A DNA stretch of 54,621 nucleotides, taken from Alphaproteobacteria bacterium HGW-Alphaproteobacteria-3 (lineage in GTDB: Bacteria; Pseudomonadota; Alphaproteobacteria; Parvibaculales; Parvibaculaceae). A program made the translations under genes and the position numbers. Positions 26,642 to 34,280 of this stretch are shown here, piece by piece. The notes under the pieces were generated by a model. It saw nothing but the letters and a program-made list of their open reading frames with translations. It made no database searches and had not been told where the DNA came from. The stretch is from contig PHEF01000018.1 in NCBI GenBank assembly GCA_002842875.1, forward strand, positions 1-54,621. The letters are read 5' to 3'. Every line of letters begins with the position of its first letter. Within the stretch, counting starts at the first letter, position 1.

Positions 26642-27265
26642 ATGATGCCAAACGGCCAGATCGCCTTCGCGCTTGCACGGATTGGGGTTTTCCTGAGGTC
26701 CCTTGCCTGGGAGCAGGCCGAGCCGACCGGGGTCAATCCGACGCAGGCGCAGATCCTCGCGCGCCTGGCATCGCGTGGCCCGTCCAGGGTCAGCGTTCTC
26801 GCCGCCGATCTTGGCGTCACCCAACCGACGCTCAGCGATGCGGTTGCCGCCTTGTTGCGCAAGGGGCATCTGAAGCGCGAGCCCGATCCAGTCGATGGCC
26901 GCGCGGTGCGGCTGCATCTGACCGAACTGGGGCGTCGGGTGGCCGAGGCGGCCAAGAACCCGCCTCCGGTGCTGATGTCGGCGCTCGATACGCTGTCTCC
27001 CGGTGACCGGGACGCGATGCAGCGGGCGCTCATCGGGCTGATCAGGGCCTTGCAAATTGCGCGGGCGATCCCGCTCCAGCGGATGTGCGTCACCTGCGCC
27101 CATTTCCGCCCCCATGCCCATGACGATGCGGACGCACCGCATCGCTGTGCCTTTGTGGATGCCGCCTTTGGCGATGCCGCCCTGCGGATCGACTGCGGCG
27201 ACCACGAAGGCGCCCCCGAAGAGGACCTCGCCCATATCTGGGCGCGGTTTTCCAAGGTGGCCTGA
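26642..27265 (+). CDS. MarR-family regulator with a four-cysteine C-terminal extension
   Basis: A 207-aa winged-helix regulator. Residues 30-105 carry the MarR DNA-binding region (PTQAQILARLASRGPSRV, then VTQPTLSDAVAALLRKGHL and a wing DPVDGRAVRLHLT). The C-terminal extension holds Cys149, Cys152, Cys169 and Cys185 (CVTC, HRCAF, DCGDH), a spacing that suits a zinc or iron-sulfur site; ordinary MarR proteins lack it. It starts a + operon with thiol/redox genes. Regulation by redox state or NO is a reasonable inference, not shown. Confidence 0.82.
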   Translation: MMPNGQIAFALARIGVFLRSLAWEQAEPTGVNPTQAQILARLASRGPSRVSVLAADLGVTQPTLSDAVAALLRKGHLKREPDPVDGRAVRLHLTELGRRVAEAAKNPPPVLMSALDTLSPGDRDAMQRALIGLIRALQIARAIPLQRMCVTCAHFRPHAHDDADAPHRCAFVDAAFGDAALRIDCGDHEGAPEEDLAHIWARFSKVA

Positions 27266-27344
27266 GACGGGCATCCGGAACCGCAGCAACGGCCCGGACG
27301 CCCTTTTGCCAACCTTCCAAAGGATGAAAAGAAAGCACATCATC

Positions 27345-27590
27345 ATGACACGCAAAGCCATCTTTTACCATGCCGGATGCAAGGTCTGCGTCAGCGCCGA
27401 GCAGGCCCTTGCCCACGCGCTCGACCCGGCTGCCCTGTCCGTCGAAATCGTCCACCTGGGCGAGGATCGGGGTCGTCTGGCCGAAGCCGAAGCGGCTGGG
27501 GTCGTCTCGGTGCCCGCGCTGGTGATCGACAATCAGGCCTTTCACATCAATTTCGGCGCCTCGCTCGCCGATCTTCGGGGGACGGTGTGA
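27345..27590 (+). CDS. Glutaredoxin/thioredoxin-like small protein
   Basis: An 81-aa thioredoxin-fold protein with an active-site-like CKVC motif at residues 12-15 (FYHAGCKVCVSAEQ) and the conserved cis-Pro segment SVPALVIDN near residue 55. An alternative ATG at 27324 would add seven residues. It overlaps the next gene by one base (TGATG). It is likely to reduce or carry thiols in the same pathway as the neighbouring exported and thioredoxin-like proteins. Confidence 0.78.
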   Translation: MTRKAIFYHAGCKVCVSAEQALAHALDPAALSVEIVHLGEDRGRLAEAEAAGVVSVPALVIDNQAFHINFGASLADLRGTV

Positions 27591-28327
27591 TGCGGATCAT
27601 CCCTATAACTGCGGGCATGCTTCTGCTTGCAGGGTCCGCGATGGCGGACGGCGCGCATGGCCATTCGGGCGGCATCAGCACCGCCGCGGGTGATCCCGCA
27701 CCTTTCGATATCGTCCACGCCCGGATCACCACCGACGGGCGCGTCGCCACGTTCCACATGGCGGTCTCGGGGCGCGCCGGCGAAAGCCGTCCCACGCCCG
27801 CCGGGGCGCTGGCCGGGTCACAGGTGTTTGCCTATGTCTGGCCTACGACGCTCGACAGTGCCGTCGTCGGCTTCGAGCCTGGCGCGGGCATCCTGGCGAT
27901 GGTGGCGACCGCACACCCCGACTTCGACGACACGCCGCTTTACGACGAGAACCGCGACGGCGACCGTGGCAATGACGGCGATCTGTGGCACAGCCACTGG
28001 GTTGTGCTGGGGCCGGACGAGGCCTGCGGGGCGGGGGCGCTGAAGGTGATCGACATCGCCGAAGGGGCAACTCCGCGACTGCCCGCAACCTGGCCGGGCC
28101 TGCCGCTGTTGATCGACAGCCCCGGCTGGCAGCCTGTGCTGGATGACGAAGCGATTGAGATCCCGGTCGCCTTCGACGACGTCGGCGTGGTGAAGGCGAT
28201 GACGTTCGATGGCGTCACCGCCGGTCTGCGGGTGAATGCCAACGTGCATGCGCCGCTGCTTTGCGTCACCGATGTCTTCGATGTCGCCTCGGGCGACCTG
28301 AGCCTGCCCGGCCAGGTTAATAAGTAA
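27590..28327 (+). CDS. Exported hypothetical protein
   Basis: A 245-aa protein with a signal peptide (residues 1-19, MRIIPITAGMLLLAGSAMA) and a His-rich mature N-terminus (DGAHGHSGG). The rest is mostly beta-like with an Asp-rich stretch (YDENRDGDRGNDGDLWHSHW) that could bind metal. I do not recognise a named family. Start coupling with the glutaredoxin-like gene suggests joint expression. Confidence 0.7.
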   Translation: MRIIPITAGMLLLAGSAMADGAHGHSGGISTAAGDPAPFDIVHARITTDGRVATFHMAVSGRAGESRPTPAGALAGSQVFAYVWPTTLDSAVVGFEPGAGILAMVATAHPDFDDTPLYDENRDGDRGNDGDLWHSHWVVLGPDEACGAGALKVIDIAEGATPRLPATWPGLPLLIDSPGWQPVLDDEAIEIPVAFDDVGVVKAMTFDGVTAGLRVNANVHAPLLCVTDVFDVASGDLSLPGQVNK

Positions 28328-28341
28328 CACCAAGTAACACC

Positions 28342-28370
28342 GACCGGTGGCGGTATACCCGCCGCCGGTC
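28342..28370 (+). terminator. Hairpin between exported protein and thioredoxin-like genes
   Basis: A 12-bp stem pairs GACCGGTGGCGG (28342-28353) with CCGCCGCCGGTC (28359-28370), one G-U pair, loop of five, followed by CTTTTC. The short T run makes it a weak terminator or an attenuator that lowers expression of the downstream two genes. Confidence 0.55.
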
Positions 28371-28389
28371 CTTTTCGTGAGTCAGAGCC

Positions 28390-28866
28390 ATGCATGATCC
28401 TGCCCCGCCGATCCTTGCCTCCGAGTGGCTGAACACGCCCGCGCCGCTGGCGCTCGAGACGCTGCGCGGCCGGGTCGTCGCAGTCGAGTGCTTTCAGATG
28501 CTCTGTCCCGGCTGTGTCAGTCACGGCCTGCCGCAGGCGCAGCGCATCGCACAGACATTCCGGGCCGAGGATGTGGTGGTGATCGGGCTGCACTGCGTCT
28601 TCGAACATCACGACGCGCAGGGCCCGGTCAGCCTCGCCGCCTTCCTGCACGAATACCGGATCCGCTTCCCGGTGGCGGTGGACATGGTGGGCACGGATGG
28701 CCCACTGCCGCAGACCATGGCCCGCTATGCGCTGGAAGGCACGCCGACCCTGCTGCTGATCGACCGCTCCGGCCGGCTGCGCGCGCGCCATTTCGGGTCG
28801 GTCCCCGATCTGGCGCTGGGGGCCGATATCATGGCGCTGGTGCGGGAGGGCATGAATGCCGACTGA
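28390..28866 (+). CDS. Thioredoxin-like (redoxin/TlpA-type) protein
   Basis: A 158-aa thioredoxin-fold protein without a signal peptide. The redox motif is CPGC in ECFQMLCPGCVSHG (residues about 37-46), and the cis-Pro segment is LEGTPTLLLIDR. The central VVVIGLHCVFEHHD matches TlpA/AhpC-type proteins. It overlaps the MOSC gene by 11 bases. Confidence 0.8.
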   Translation: MHDPAPPILASEWLNTPAPLALETLRGRVVAVECFQMLCPGCVSHGLPQAQRIAQTFRAEDVVVIGLHCVFEHHDAQGPVSLAAFLHEYRIRFPVAVDMVGTDGPLPQTMARYALEGTPTLLLIDRSGRLRARHFGSVPDLALGADIMALVREGMNAD

Positions 28867-29551
28867 AAGGGTCCATGGCACGGTCCGCGCGGTGCAACGC
28901 GGTGCAGTGCGCCCGCTGGGCCCGAAGGGCGTGCCAAGCGCCATCGTCAAGACACCGGTTTCTGGCCCTGTGGCGGTCGGTGCGCTCGGGCTGGCCGGCG
29001 ACGCGCAGGGCGATCCGGCGCGCCACGGCGGGGTGGACAAGGCCGTGCATGTCTATCCGCTCGCCCATTATGCCGCCTGGGCGCGGGATTTTCCGGAGCA
29101 GGCAGACCGGTTTTCCCCCGGCGCCTTTGGCGAGAACATCGTGCTGGAGGGGCTGAGCGAAGGCGATGTCTGTATCGGCGACCGGTTCGATCTCGGCACG
29201 GCGCGGGTGCAGATTAGCCAGGCGCGCCAGCCCTGCTGGAAGCTCAACCTGCGTTTTGACCTGCCCGACATGGCGAGGCGTGTGCAGGAATGCGGACGCA
29301 CCGGCTGGTATGTCCGGGTGCTGGTGCCCGGCACGGTCGCGGCGGGAGATCCGGTGACGCTTGCCGCCCGCCCCAACCCCGAATGGGATCTGGCGCGGGT
29401 GCAGCGGCTTCTTTATCGCGACGCGCTGAACCGTCCGGCGCTGGCGGAATTTGCCGGGCTCGACGGGCTCTCGGCATCCTGGCGCAACCTTGCGCAGAGG
29501 CGGCTCGAAAGTGGCGCGGTCGAGGACTGGGTGCCGCGTCTCGGTGTGTGA
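28856..29551 (+). CDS. MOSC-domain protein (YiiM-like)
   Basis: A 231-aa protein of the MOSC superfamily, which relates to molybdenum cofactor sulfurase. Visible are GDAQGDPARHGGVDKAVHVYP near residue 45, FGENIVLEGLSE, GDRFDLGTARVQISQARQPC with the conserved Cys, and a C-terminal alpha-helical YiiM-type tail. YiiM relatives reduce N-hydroxylated compounds. It ends the + operon. Confidence 0.88.
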   Translation: MPTERVHGTVRAVQRGAVRPLGPKGVPSAIVKTPVSGPVAVGALGLAGDAQGDPARHGGVDKAVHVYPLAHYAAWARDFPEQADRFSPGAFGENIVLEGLSEGDVCIGDRFDLGTARVQISQARQPCWKLNLRFDLPDMARRVQECGRTGWYVRVLVPGTVAAGDPVTLAARPNPEWDLARVQRLLYRDALNRPALAEFAGLDGLSASWRNLAQRRLESGAVEDWVPRLGV

Positions 29552-29579
29552 TCAAGTCGCGGTCGAGGACCGCTGTCGC

Positions 29580-30392
29580 TCAGCCCGGCCCTCGTAGCGC
29601 CGCCTGCTCCGGCAGGCCATCGCGCGGGCAGCCGCCGACGATCCAGTAGCCCGCGCCCATGATCACCACACCCGAGATCAGGTTGCCGAGCGTGACCCAG
29701 AAGAGGTTGTGCACCGCGCCGGCGAGGTCGATGCCCGCGCCGTGCTCGGACATGAGCGCCACCGAAAACACCGTCATGTTGGCCACCGAATGTTCGAATC
29801 CGGCCGCGATGAAGGCGAAGAGGCACCAGAAGATCAGGATGCATTTCGCCGCGTCGTCCCGGGTGCGCGCCGCCGTCCAGATCGCCAGACAGACCAGCCA
29901 GTTGCACAGCATCCCGCGCGCCACTAGTTCCAGCGCGCCGCCATGCATCTTCTTGGCCGCCACTGCGTGCAGAAGATCAGCGCCGCCCGCCTGCAACACC
30001 ACGCCACCCCCGCCGATCACGAAAAGTGCGGCCACCAGTAACGCCCCCGCAAGGTTGCCGCCCCAACTGCCTGCCCAGTTGGCAAGGACCGCGCCCACCC
30101 CCAGCCGCCCGGTCAGCCAGGCATGCGCGCCATACATTGCGTGCCCGGTGAAAAGGTCGGAACCGGCGAACACCACCAGCGTCAGCGCAATGCCGAAACT
30201 TGCCCCCATCACCAGGGCGCGAAACGACGGATCGGCCTCTTGCCCGACGGAAAATATCAGGATGATCCCCAACCCGACATAGGCCCCCGCCTTCATCGCC
30301 GAGATGGCAAAACCCAAGGGCGCGCGGCTCAACATGGCAGCCTTGGTCTGGGCGTAGCGGGCGAAGTGATCGACGGTTTCGGTGATGGTCAT
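29580..30392 (-). CDS. Formate/nitrite transporter family channel
   Basis: A 270-aa pentameric-channel protein with six membrane helices. FNT hallmarks are visible: AGAYVGLGIILIFSVG in helix 1, FAGSDLFTGHAMYG, a NWAGSWGGNLAGALLV region and GFEHSVANM (the conserved His-Ser-Val-Ala-Asn motif). In this setting nitrite export or uptake (NirC-like) fits best, but formate or hydrosulfide are also known substrates. It is the last gene of the heme-copper operon; its ATG overlaps the previous stop. Confidence 0.85.
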   Translation of the reverse strand: MTITETVDHFARYAQTKAAMLSRAPLGFAISAMKAGAYVGLGIILIFSVGQEADPSFRALVMGASFGIALTLVVFAGSDLFTGHAMYGAHAWLTGRLGVGAVLANWAGSWGGNLAGALLVAALFVIGGGGVVLQAGGADLLHAVAAKKMHGGALELVARGMLCNWLVCLAIWTAARTRDDAAKCILIFWCLFAFIAAGFEHSVANMTVFSVALMSEHGAGIDLAGAVHNLFWVTLGNLISGVVIMGAGYWIVGGCPRDGLPEQAALRGPG

Positions 30393-30958
30393 GAAACGCT
30401 CCTGTGCCGCCGCGCGGGGGCCGCCGCGCCCTGCGCGCCCAGAAGCGGGGCCACCCACAGCACCGCCAGCGCGAGCGCGGTTGCGAGAAAACCCGTGCCA
30501 AGCCGCACCTGATCCTCGGCCAGATAGGCATTACAGAGCCGCACCGGCGCATGGGTATAAAGAAACGCGAGCACCCCCAGCATCGCCAGCGCCTGCGCCT
30601 TGAGAAAGCCGCGCAGCAACGGGTGCGCGCGCGGCCAGCCAAGCCGCAACGGCAGCCCCACCAGCAGCGGCAGGCTGAGGAATTTCGACGCCGCCACCGC
30701 CGGATCGCTCACCGCCGCGTCGATCGAGCGGGGCAGCATCCAGAAGGCCATGGCGAAGATCGCGGTCAGGATCATCGCCCAGCCGCCCCGGTTCCACGCC
30801 CCGCCCGTTCCCCGCGCACCGGGCAAGAGCGCGCCCGCCAACGCCAGCAGCGGCAGTTGCACGAGGATATGGGTCACCGGATCGGCCTCCAGCGGCGCGC
30901 GAAAAACCCAGGCCGCAGCGATCAACGCCGCCGCCAGCGACAGCCGTGGCAGCGTCAT
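30389..30958 (-). CDS. Polytopic membrane protein of the heme-copper operon
   Basis: A 189-aa, strongly hydrophobic protein with about five membrane segments, and no recognised catalytic motif. It lies between SCO1 and the FNT channel and overlaps both by four bases. A role in assembling the oxidase-like complex, in the manner of CtaG-like proteins, is plausible from position but not from sequence. Confidence 0.6.
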   Translation of the reverse strand: MTLPRLSLAAALIAAAWVFRAPLEADPVTHILVQLPLLALAGALLPGARGTGGAWNRGGWAMILTAIFAMAFWMLPRSIDAAVSDPAVAASKFLSLPLLVGLPLRLGWPRAHPLLRGFLKAQALAMLGVLAFLYTHAPVRLCNAYLAEDQVRLGTGFLATALALAVLWVAPLLGAQGAAAPARRHRSVS

Positions 30959-31557
30959 TGCACCACCCCGTGCAAGGCGGTCAGCGCCGCCGCCGGATCG
31001 TCGTAATCGACGATCGCGCGCAGCCGACCCCCGGCATCCACGACATGCAGCGCGGTGTTGTGGGTGAACCCGCCCCAGCGGTCGGGGATGACCACCACGC
31101 CGAAGGTCGCGAGCAACGCCGGCAGGTCGTCCGGATCGGGCCGCGCGACCGTCCAGAGCGCGCCATCCGCGCCGTGGCCTTCGCCATAGGCGTTGAGCGC
31201 GTCGGGATCATCGCGACCGGGATCGAAGCTGATCGAGACGAGACGCACGCTCTCGTCCAGACCGGCCGCCCGAACGTCATCGGCCAACCGCGCCATCTCG
31301 GCCCCCGCCGCCTGACAGATGGTCGGGCAGGTGGTGTAGATGAACTCGACCAGCGTCGCCCGCTTCGTCGGTCCCCCGAGGGGAAGGGGGGTGCCGGTCA
31401 TCGTCTCCAGCACCACCTCGGGCACCGCTGGCATATCGCGCAGGGCGGTCAGGCGGCGCGCGCGCTCCGCCGTCAGCGCCTGCCCGCCATCGGTCGCCTG
31501 CCAGAGCACGGCAAGCCCCGCCAGCACCACCGCGACCGAGGCAGCCAGTGCCTGCAC
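30955..31557 (-). CDS. SCO1/SenC copper chaperone
   Basis: A 200-aa membrane-anchored copper protein: N-terminal anchor (residues 1-18), thioredoxin-fold domain with copper-binding CPTIC at 77-81 and His166 (GGFTHNTAL). SCO1 supplies copper for the CuA centre of subunit II, which agrees with the CuA motif in the subunit encoded upstream in the same operon. Confidence 0.9.
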   Translation of the reverse strand: MQALAASVAVVLAGLAVLWQATDGGQALTAERARRLTALRDMPAVPEVVLETMTGTPLPLGGPTKRATLVEFIYTTCPTICQAAGAEMARLADDVRAAGLDESVRLVSISFDPGRDDPDALNAYGEGHGADGALWTVARPDPDDLPALLATFGVVVIPDRWGGFTHNTALHVVDAGGRLRAIVDYDDPAAALTALHGVVQ

Positions 31558-31563
31558 CGGTCC

Positions 31564-33045
31564 TTACTCCGCGCGCCGGGCGAGGACCGCCGTATAGCGC
31601 AGCACGATGATCAGCGCTGCGCCGATCACCATCGCGGCAAAGAGCGTCGCCAGCCGGTCCTGAAGAAACCAGTCGGGCACATGCACCGCCCAGCGCCGCG
31701 GTACCGACAGCGCCCCTGAGACGAGGAACATCAGCACAAACCCCGCGCCGCCTGCGACATAGGCCATAAAAACCCCGTGATCGAGCCCGGAAAGCCGCGC
31801 CGCGCCGGGGCGCGCATCGGCGGCCAGAGGCCGACGCACCAGCCAGGCCATGAAGCCGAAGGCCATCGCCACCTCGCCCAGCAGCAGATAGATGTGGAAA
31901 TGCCCGGGCACCCATTGGGTGTTGTGCATCACCTTGTTGACGACGATCATGCCGTCAAGGATCGCCGGAACCGAGCCCACCGACCAGCCCGCCACCCCCA
32001 GCACCAGAAGTGCTGCGGCCATGTCCCAGCGCATGTCGGCGGCACGCAGATAGACGATCAGCGAGAACGCGGTCACCGCGATCAGCGGAATACCCGAGAA
32101 ATAGGACACGATCTGCCCCATCGCCAGTGCCCAGCCCGGCATCGGAACGTCCTGCAGCAGATGATGCGGATAGACCGCCAGCACGAAGACCAGCACCACC
32201 GTCCAGGCGATGGCGAAGATGCGCGTCGTTTTCCACGGCTTGCCCAAGTATTCGGGCAGGATTTCATAGACCGCGATCACCGCCATGTAGATCGAGGCGT
32301 TGATGAAGACATGACCGAAAAAGAAGATCATGTTCTTGGCCAGAAGTGCGTCAACGGCAAAGCCGGGGACCAGCAGGTTGACGATGCTGGCGACCAGCAC
32401 GGCAGCCCCCACCACGATGCCGAGCGTATTGAACACGCTCGACGCCATCGCGGCCACCACGGCGGGTGGCGGGGCATCCTCGGGGCGGCCCTTGCCGAAG
32501 GCCAGCGGCCAGGCCAGCGCCCCGCCGATGCCGCCGTAACGCGCCATCAGCCTGCGCATCACCTCCAGATGCAAGAGCAGAAAGCCGACCCCGATCGAGA
32601 CATAGCCCAGCAGGAACAACACCGACGCCCCCGGCCCCCACAGCCCGCCCGACAGCGCCGGCAACGGGTAGAGGAAGGTCCAGGCCCCGGCATAGCCGCC
32701 GAGAAAGATCGCCGCCAGGATGCAGACCACGCCCAGCAGGAACAGCCCCAGAAAAGCCCAGTAGACGCCCGCCAGAAGCGGCACGTGGCGCCCGGTGAAA
32801 TACCACAGGATCGCCGCACCGGTCAGGCCCGCCGTGCCTACCATGCCCGCGCCATGCGCCGTCATGATCTGATAAAAGAGCGCCGGGTCGACCGCGATCA
32901 TCCCGCCCTGTGCCGCGCGCATGATCAAACCGAAGATCATCATCAACAGGAAGACCACACCACCAAGCAGCATGGTCAGCTTCACCGCGCCTTCCTGCGG
33001 GCCATAGGCGGCCTCGGGCAACATCGCGCCGGTCGTCGTCGTCAT
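31564..33045 (-). CDS. B-family heme-copper subunit I, predicted NO reductase type
   Basis: A 493-aa protein with 12-13 membrane helices resembling ba3-type subunit I. Ligand candidates: His64 (TAHGAG, low-spin heme), His245 (FFFGHVFIN, CuB), His294/His295 (YPHH, CuB), His374 (VMHNTQ), His382 and His384 (GHFHI). In oxygen-reducing B-family enzymes the residue four after the first CuB His is the cross-linked Tyr (GHPxxY); here it is Asn249. Loss of that Tyr marks lineages proposed to be NO reductases (I recall the name sNOR for a B-family type; that label is from memory). NsrR-type regulation fits. Start at 33045 has a GGAGG site. Confidence 0.85.
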   Translation of the reverse strand: MTTTTGAMLPEAAYGPQEGAVKLTMLLGGVVFLLMMIFGLIMRAAQGGMIAVDPALFYQIMTAHGAGMVGTAGLTGAAILWYFTGRHVPLLAGVYWAFLGLFLLGVVCILAAIFLGGYAGAWTFLYPLPALSGGLWGPGASVLFLLGYVSIGVGFLLLHLEVMRRLMARYGGIGGALAWPLAFGKGRPEDAPPPAVVAAMASSVFNTLGIVVGAAVLVASIVNLLVPGFAVDALLAKNMIFFFGHVFINASIYMAVIAVYEILPEYLGKPWKTTRIFAIAWTVVLVFVLAVYPHHLLQDVPMPGWALAMGQIVSYFSGIPLIAVTAFSLIVYLRAADMRWDMAAALLVLGVAGWSVGSVPAILDGMIVVNKVMHNTQWVPGHFHIYLLLGEVAMAFGFMAWLVRRPLAADARPGAARLSGLDHGVFMAYVAGGAGFVLMFLVSGALSVPRRWAVHVPDWFLQDRLATLFAAMVIGAALIIVLRYTAVLARRAE

Positions 33046-33088
33046 GTCATGTCCTCCCCGCCACATCGGGCGTGCTTTCTTGCGCCGT

Positions 33089-33586
33089 TCAACGGGCGGC
33101 GACCTCGAACTCATTGATCATGTCATGGTGTGCCACGCCGCAGTATTCGAGACAGACCACGCGATAGGTGCCCGGCTGCTCGAAGGTGTATTGCGTCCGG
33201 TTGACATAGCCGGGGATCACCTGCGTCTGGACCAGAATCGTGCCGTCGGCATCGGTGATGCCAAACCCATGGGTGACGTCGGCGGTCTGGGCATTGAACA
33301 CCACCAGGCCCAGCGGTACCTGCGCGGTGTCGATCTCCCAGTACCATTGCCCGCCACTGACGTTGACGACGGCTGCAACGCCCTTGGCTGCCACCGCATG
33401 CGGCCAGCGCGCCAACGAGACGGCAGAGACGACGAGACCGACAATCGCCAGCCCGATGATCAACCGCGAGCGCAAACGCTCGGCCCCCGTGGCGACAGTG
33501 CCCGGCGCGCTGCGCACGGCCGTGATGAACTGCGCGGCGATGAAGGCCATCACGATCAGGCTGATCGCCAGAACGGTGAGTTGCAT
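33089..33586 (-). CDS. Heme-copper enzyme subunit II with CuA site
   Basis: A 165-aa protein with two N-terminal membrane helices (about 2-20 and 42-64) and a cupredoxin domain. The CuA ligand set is complete: His in DVTHGFGI, then CLEYCGVAHHDM, the Cx3CGxxHxxM pattern. It is first in the operon, 43 bases before subunit I. It takes electrons from a c-type cytochrome for the partner subunit. The small size and two-helix form match B-family subunit II. Confidence 0.88.
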   Translation of the reverse strand: MQLTVLAISLIVMAFIAAQFITAVRSAPGTVATGAERLRSRLIIGLAIVGLVVSAVSLARWPHAVAAKGVAAVVNVSGGQWYWEIDTAQVPLGLVVFNAQTADVTHGFGITDADGTILVQTQVIPGYVNRTQYTFEQPGTYRVVCLEYCGVAHHDMINEFEVAAR

Positions 33587-33675
33587 CGGGGTTCCCTCCC
33601 TTTAATAAGTATTTTAAAATCGTATCAACGAGAGGGCCGATCGCCTTGTCAAGTCAAATCACGGATAGCTAAGAC
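33587..33675. promoter_or_regulatory. Divergent promoter region between subunit II and NsrR-like gene
   Basis: This 89-base gap is AT-rich against a GC-rich background. It holds a 10-bp palindrome ATTTTAAAAT at 33611-33620, within TAAGTATTTTAAAATCGTAT, loosely like NsrR sites (AT-rich halves with ATTT and AAAT). It could serve both divergent genes. The match is weak. Confidence 0.4.
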
Positions 33676-34125
33676 ATGCAGATAACGTCCTTTTCCGACT
33701 ATTCCCTGCGCGTGCTGATGTTTCTCGCGGTTTCGGACGACCGGCGGGTGCCCTCGCGCGAGATCGCCGAACGTCATGGCCTCTCGTTCGAGCATGTCGC
33801 CAAGGTGACCCAGTTCCTGGCGCGCGAGGGTTTTGTCGAAGCCAGCCGCGGCCGCGGTGGCGGGCTGCGGCTGGCGCGGTTGCCGCAGCAGATCACCATT
33901 GGCGACGTGCTGCGCCGGTCCGAGGCGGGGTCGGGCCTTGTCGAATGCATGCGCGGCGGGCCGGTGCGCTGCGTGCTCGCCCCGGTCTGCGGCCTCAACC
34001 CGATCCTCGCCGCGGCGAACGAGACCTTCTTCGCCACGCTCGACCGCTACAGCCTCGCCGATGCGCTGCCCCGCCACGGTAACGTGCGCGCCGTGCTGGG
34101 GATCGCGGCGGAGGACCCGGCCTGA
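33676..34125 (+). CDS. Rrf2-family regulator, NsrR-like
   Basis: A 149-aa iron-sulfur transcription factor. It begins MQITSFSDYSLRVLMFLA, has the HTH REIAERHGLSFEHVAKVTQFLAREG and an RGRGGGLRLAR wing, and carries Cys91, Cys99 and Cys105, as in NsrR, which holds an NO-sensing cluster. It is divergent from the NO-reductase-like operon. A second, closer NsrR is at 38687-39109. Its 3' end overlaps the convergent ccoS by 79 bases. Confidence 0.85.
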   Translation: MQITSFSDYSLRVLMFLAVSDDRRVPSREIAERHGLSFEHVAKVTQFLAREGFVEASRGRGGGLRLARLPQQITIGDVLRRSEAGSGLVECMRGGPVRCVLAPVCGLNPILAAANETFFATLDRYSLADALPRHGNVRAVLGIAAEDPA

Positions 34126-34280
34126 GCGGCGGCAGCAGCGTCATCCTCGTCGCATGGCAGGATGCGCGCGCCAGCCCCGTCGGGATCGTCGAACTGATCA
34201 TGGCGCAGCGCCCAGAAGAAGGCGGCAAGACCGATCAGCGCCATGCCGATCGAGACGGGGATCAGGAACAGGTAGCTCAT
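34047..34280 (-). CDS. ccoS: cbb3 oxidase maturation protein CcoS
   Basis: Starts MSYLFLIPVSIGMALIGLAAFFWALRHDQFDDPDGAGARIL, the full CcoS signature: one membrane helix then the RxxQFDDxxG motif. CcoS is needed to insert cofactors into cbb3 subunit CcoN. At 77 aa it is a little longer than most CcoS. Its end overlaps the convergent NsrR-like gene. The ATG overlaps the DUF2189 stop (ATGA). Confidence 0.9.
   Translation of the reverse strand: MSYLFLIPVSIGMALIGLAAFFWALRHDQFDDPDGAGARILPCDEDDAAAAAQAGSSAAIPSTARTLPWRGSASARL

Noticed and set aside
31777..33117. 446-aa plus-strand frame opposite the heme-copper subunit I gene
   Set aside because: Arg/His/Gln-rich translation without motifs; the minus strand encodes an obvious membrane enzyme.
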